Source of the DNA: Shewanella chilikensis | Lineage (GTDB): Bacteria > Pseudomonadota > Gammaproteobacteria > Enterobacterales > Shewanellaceae | NCBI RefSeq assembly: GCF_002836945.1 | Contig: NZ_NIJM01000001.1 | Coordinates: 62,001-126,000, forward strand | DNA length: 64,000 nt | Direction of reading: 5' to 3' | Position numbers and translations under genes: made by a program | Part shown: one piece after another, positions 62,608 through 64,000 of the stretch | Numbering within the stretch: the stretch's first letter is position 1 | Layout: each line of letters opens with the position of its first letter | Notes under the pieces: generated by a model | The model's input: the letters and a program-made list of their open reading frames with translations, nothing else | Told to the model about the DNA's origin: nothing | Database searches by the model: none

Positions 62608-64000
62608 TGGAGCAAGAAAAAGGGATCATTGCCTGGTTTACCCGCAACAATGTCGCCGCCAACCTCTTGATGTGGGTTTTGCTGATTGGCGGGATATTCA
62701 GTGCCTTTCTGATCAATAAAGAGGTGTTTCCCAGCTTCGAACTCAACTATTTGCGGATCTCGGTCGCCTACCCCGGCGCGGCGCCGCAGGAGATTGAAGA
62801 AGGGATCACCATCAAGATTGAAGAGGCGATTCAGGACATCAGCGGCATCAAGAAAGTCACCTCGGTTGCCAGTGAAGGCGTGGGCTCTGTCACCATAGAG
62901 GTGGAAGACGGCTATGATGCCAAAGAAGTACTGGATGAGGCCAAACTCAGAGTCGATGCCATCGCCACCTTCCCGGCCAATATCGAAAAACCGGATATTT
63001 TCAGGATCAAGCCAGAAAACAACGTCATTTGGGTGTCTGTCTATGGCGACATGACACTGCACGATATGAAAGAGCTGGCCAAGGAGATCCGTGATGAGAT
63101 CACCAACCTGCCAGCGGTGACCCGCGCCGAAGTGACCGGGGTACGCGACTATGAAATCGGTATCGAAGTCTCGGAAGATAAGCTCAGAGAGTACGGCCTC
63201 ACCTTCACTCAGGTGGCGCAGGCAGTGCAGAACACTTCGATAGATCTGCCCGGTGGCTCAATTCGGGCTCAGGACGGTGACATACTTTTGCGTACCAAGG
63301 GCCAGGCCTACACGGGAGATGACTTTGCCAACATAGTGGTCAGTACCCGCGCCGATGGTAGCCGGGTAATGCTGCCCATGGTGGCCGAGATCAAGGATGA
63401 CTTTGAGGAGCGGCTCGAGTACACCCGCTTCGACGGCATGCCAGCGGCCATCATAGAGATCACCAGCATAGACGATCAAAACGCCTTGACGATTGCCGAT
63501 CAGGTCAAAGGTTTTATTGCCGAGCGTCAGGCCACTCTGCCCAGTGGTGCCAAACTGGACTACTGGGGTGACCTAACCCACTATCTCAAGGGCCGCCTCA
63601 ACATGATGCTGTCCAACATGTTTATGGGTGCCTTGTTGGTGTTCATTATCCTGGCACTGTTCCTGGATCTGAAACTGGCCTTCTGGGTTATGCTGGGGCT
63701 GCCTGTGTGCTTCCTCGGCGCCATGGCGCTGATGCCGATGGAACCTTTTGGCTTGTCTATCAACATGTTGACCCTGTTCGCCTTTATTTTGGTGCTGGGG
63801 ATAGTGGTGGATGATGCGATAGTCATAGGCGAGAGTGCCCATACCGAGGTCGAGCGTCACGGCCACTCGATCACCAATGTGATCCGCGGCGCCAAGAAGG
63901 TCGCCATGCCCGCCACTTTCGGAGTGTTGACCACTATCGCCGCTTTTATCCCCATGTTGATGGTGCCCGGTCCCATGGGGATCATCTGGAAATCCATCGG
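62607..64000 (+). CDS. RND family efflux transporter, partial (5' end)
   Basis: The first 464 codons; the gene runs off the right edge. AcrB/MMPL-type inner-membrane pump: TM1 at WFTRNNVAANLLMWVLLIGGIF, porter-domain repeats (YPGAAPQEIEEGITIKIEEA), and the TM4 region with LGIVVDDAIVIGESAHTEVER carrying the proton-relay aspartates. Substrate unknown. The sequence is of the AcrB-like group usually annotated as a hydrophobe/multidrug pump in Shewanella. Confidence 0.94.
   Translation, partial: MEQEKGIIAWFTRNNVAANLLMWVLLIGGIFSAFLINKEVFPSFELNYLRISVAYPGAAPQEIEEGITIKIEEAIQDISGIKKVTSVASEGVGSVTIEVEDGYDAKEVLDEAKLRVDAIATFPANIEKPDIFRIKPENNVIWVSVYGDMTLHDMKELAKEIRDEITNLPAVTRAEVTGVRDYEIGIEVSEDKLREYGLTFTQVAQAVQNTSIDLPGGSIRAQDGDILLRTKGQAYTGDDFANIVVSTRADGSRVMLPMVAEIKDDFEERLEYTRFDGMPAAIIEITSIDDQNALTIADQVKGFIAERQATLPSGAKLDYWGDLTHYLKGRLNMMLSNMFMGALLVFIILALFLDLKLAFWVMLGLPVCFLGAMALMPMEPFGLSINMLTLFAFILVLGIVVDDAIVIGESAHTEVERHGHSITNVIRGAKKVAMPATFGVLTTIAAFIPMLMVPGPMGIIWKSI

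Overview
This window looks like the chromosome of a Shewanella species (Gammaproteobacteria, Alteromonadales) with moderately high G+C. The evidence is a ten-heme OmcA/MtrC-type lipoprotein cytochrome and the typical gammaproteobacterial neighbourhoods gcvT-gcvH-gcvP, ygfB-ubiH-ubiI, zapA-6S RNA-ygfA, xerD-dsbC-recJ, trmN6 and srmB. The species cannot be fixed from sequence reading alone.

Layout. (1) 1-13.5 kb, minus strand: a type VI secretion operon tssB-tssC-tssE-tssF-tssG-FHA-tssJ-tssK-tssL-clpV-vasH-vasI, in the order of the Vibrio cholerae vas cluster. It runs off the left edge in vasI, so tssA, tssM, hcp and vgrG are not in view. (2) 13.5-20.6 kb: a gene-poor gap, a small YdcH/DUF465 protein, a secreted hypothetical, a LysR regulator, the orphan decaheme cytochrome and a lipoprotein of the class C beta-lactamase fold. 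(3) 20.6-40.0 kb: an accessory, visibly AT-rich region. It holds two unrecognised proteins, a remnant of a Y1 (REP-associated) transposase, a complete IS5-family element, a seven-gene minus-strand operon and a complete IS3-family element. (4) 40.1-64 kb: core genome, namely the glycine cleavage genes, ubiquinone hydroxylases, ygfB, zapA, ssrS, ygfA, sodC, a DUF808 protein, rpiA, a cupin, recJ-dsbC-xerD, brnQ, trmN6, srmB and an RND efflux pair cut by the right edge.

The most interesting part is the seven-gene operon at 25.6-38.4 kb. Every junction overlaps or is nearly overlapping, so the genes are probably one transcription and translation unit. The first four products look like a diverged Wadjet/MukBEF-type SMC system: a coiled-coil ATPase (JetC-like), a small MukE/JetB-like protein, a kleisin/JetA-like protein and a Toprim nuclease (JetD-like). 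They are followed by a WYL-domain regulator, an unrecognised protein with PIN-like acidic motifs, and a 1476-residue protein with a GHKL/sacsin-type ATPase at its N-terminus and a DUF3883 PD-(D/E)XK-like nuclease domain at its C-terminus. I infer an anti-plasmid or anti-phage system in which the SMC module senses DNA topology and two further modules add regulation and possibly a second nuclease. The linkage of these seven genes, in the order C-B-A-D plus three, is not one I recognise as described. A 16-bp palindrome sits about 60 bp upstream of the operon and could be an operator for the WYL protein.

All assignments come from reading the translated sequences and motifs. No database searches were run.
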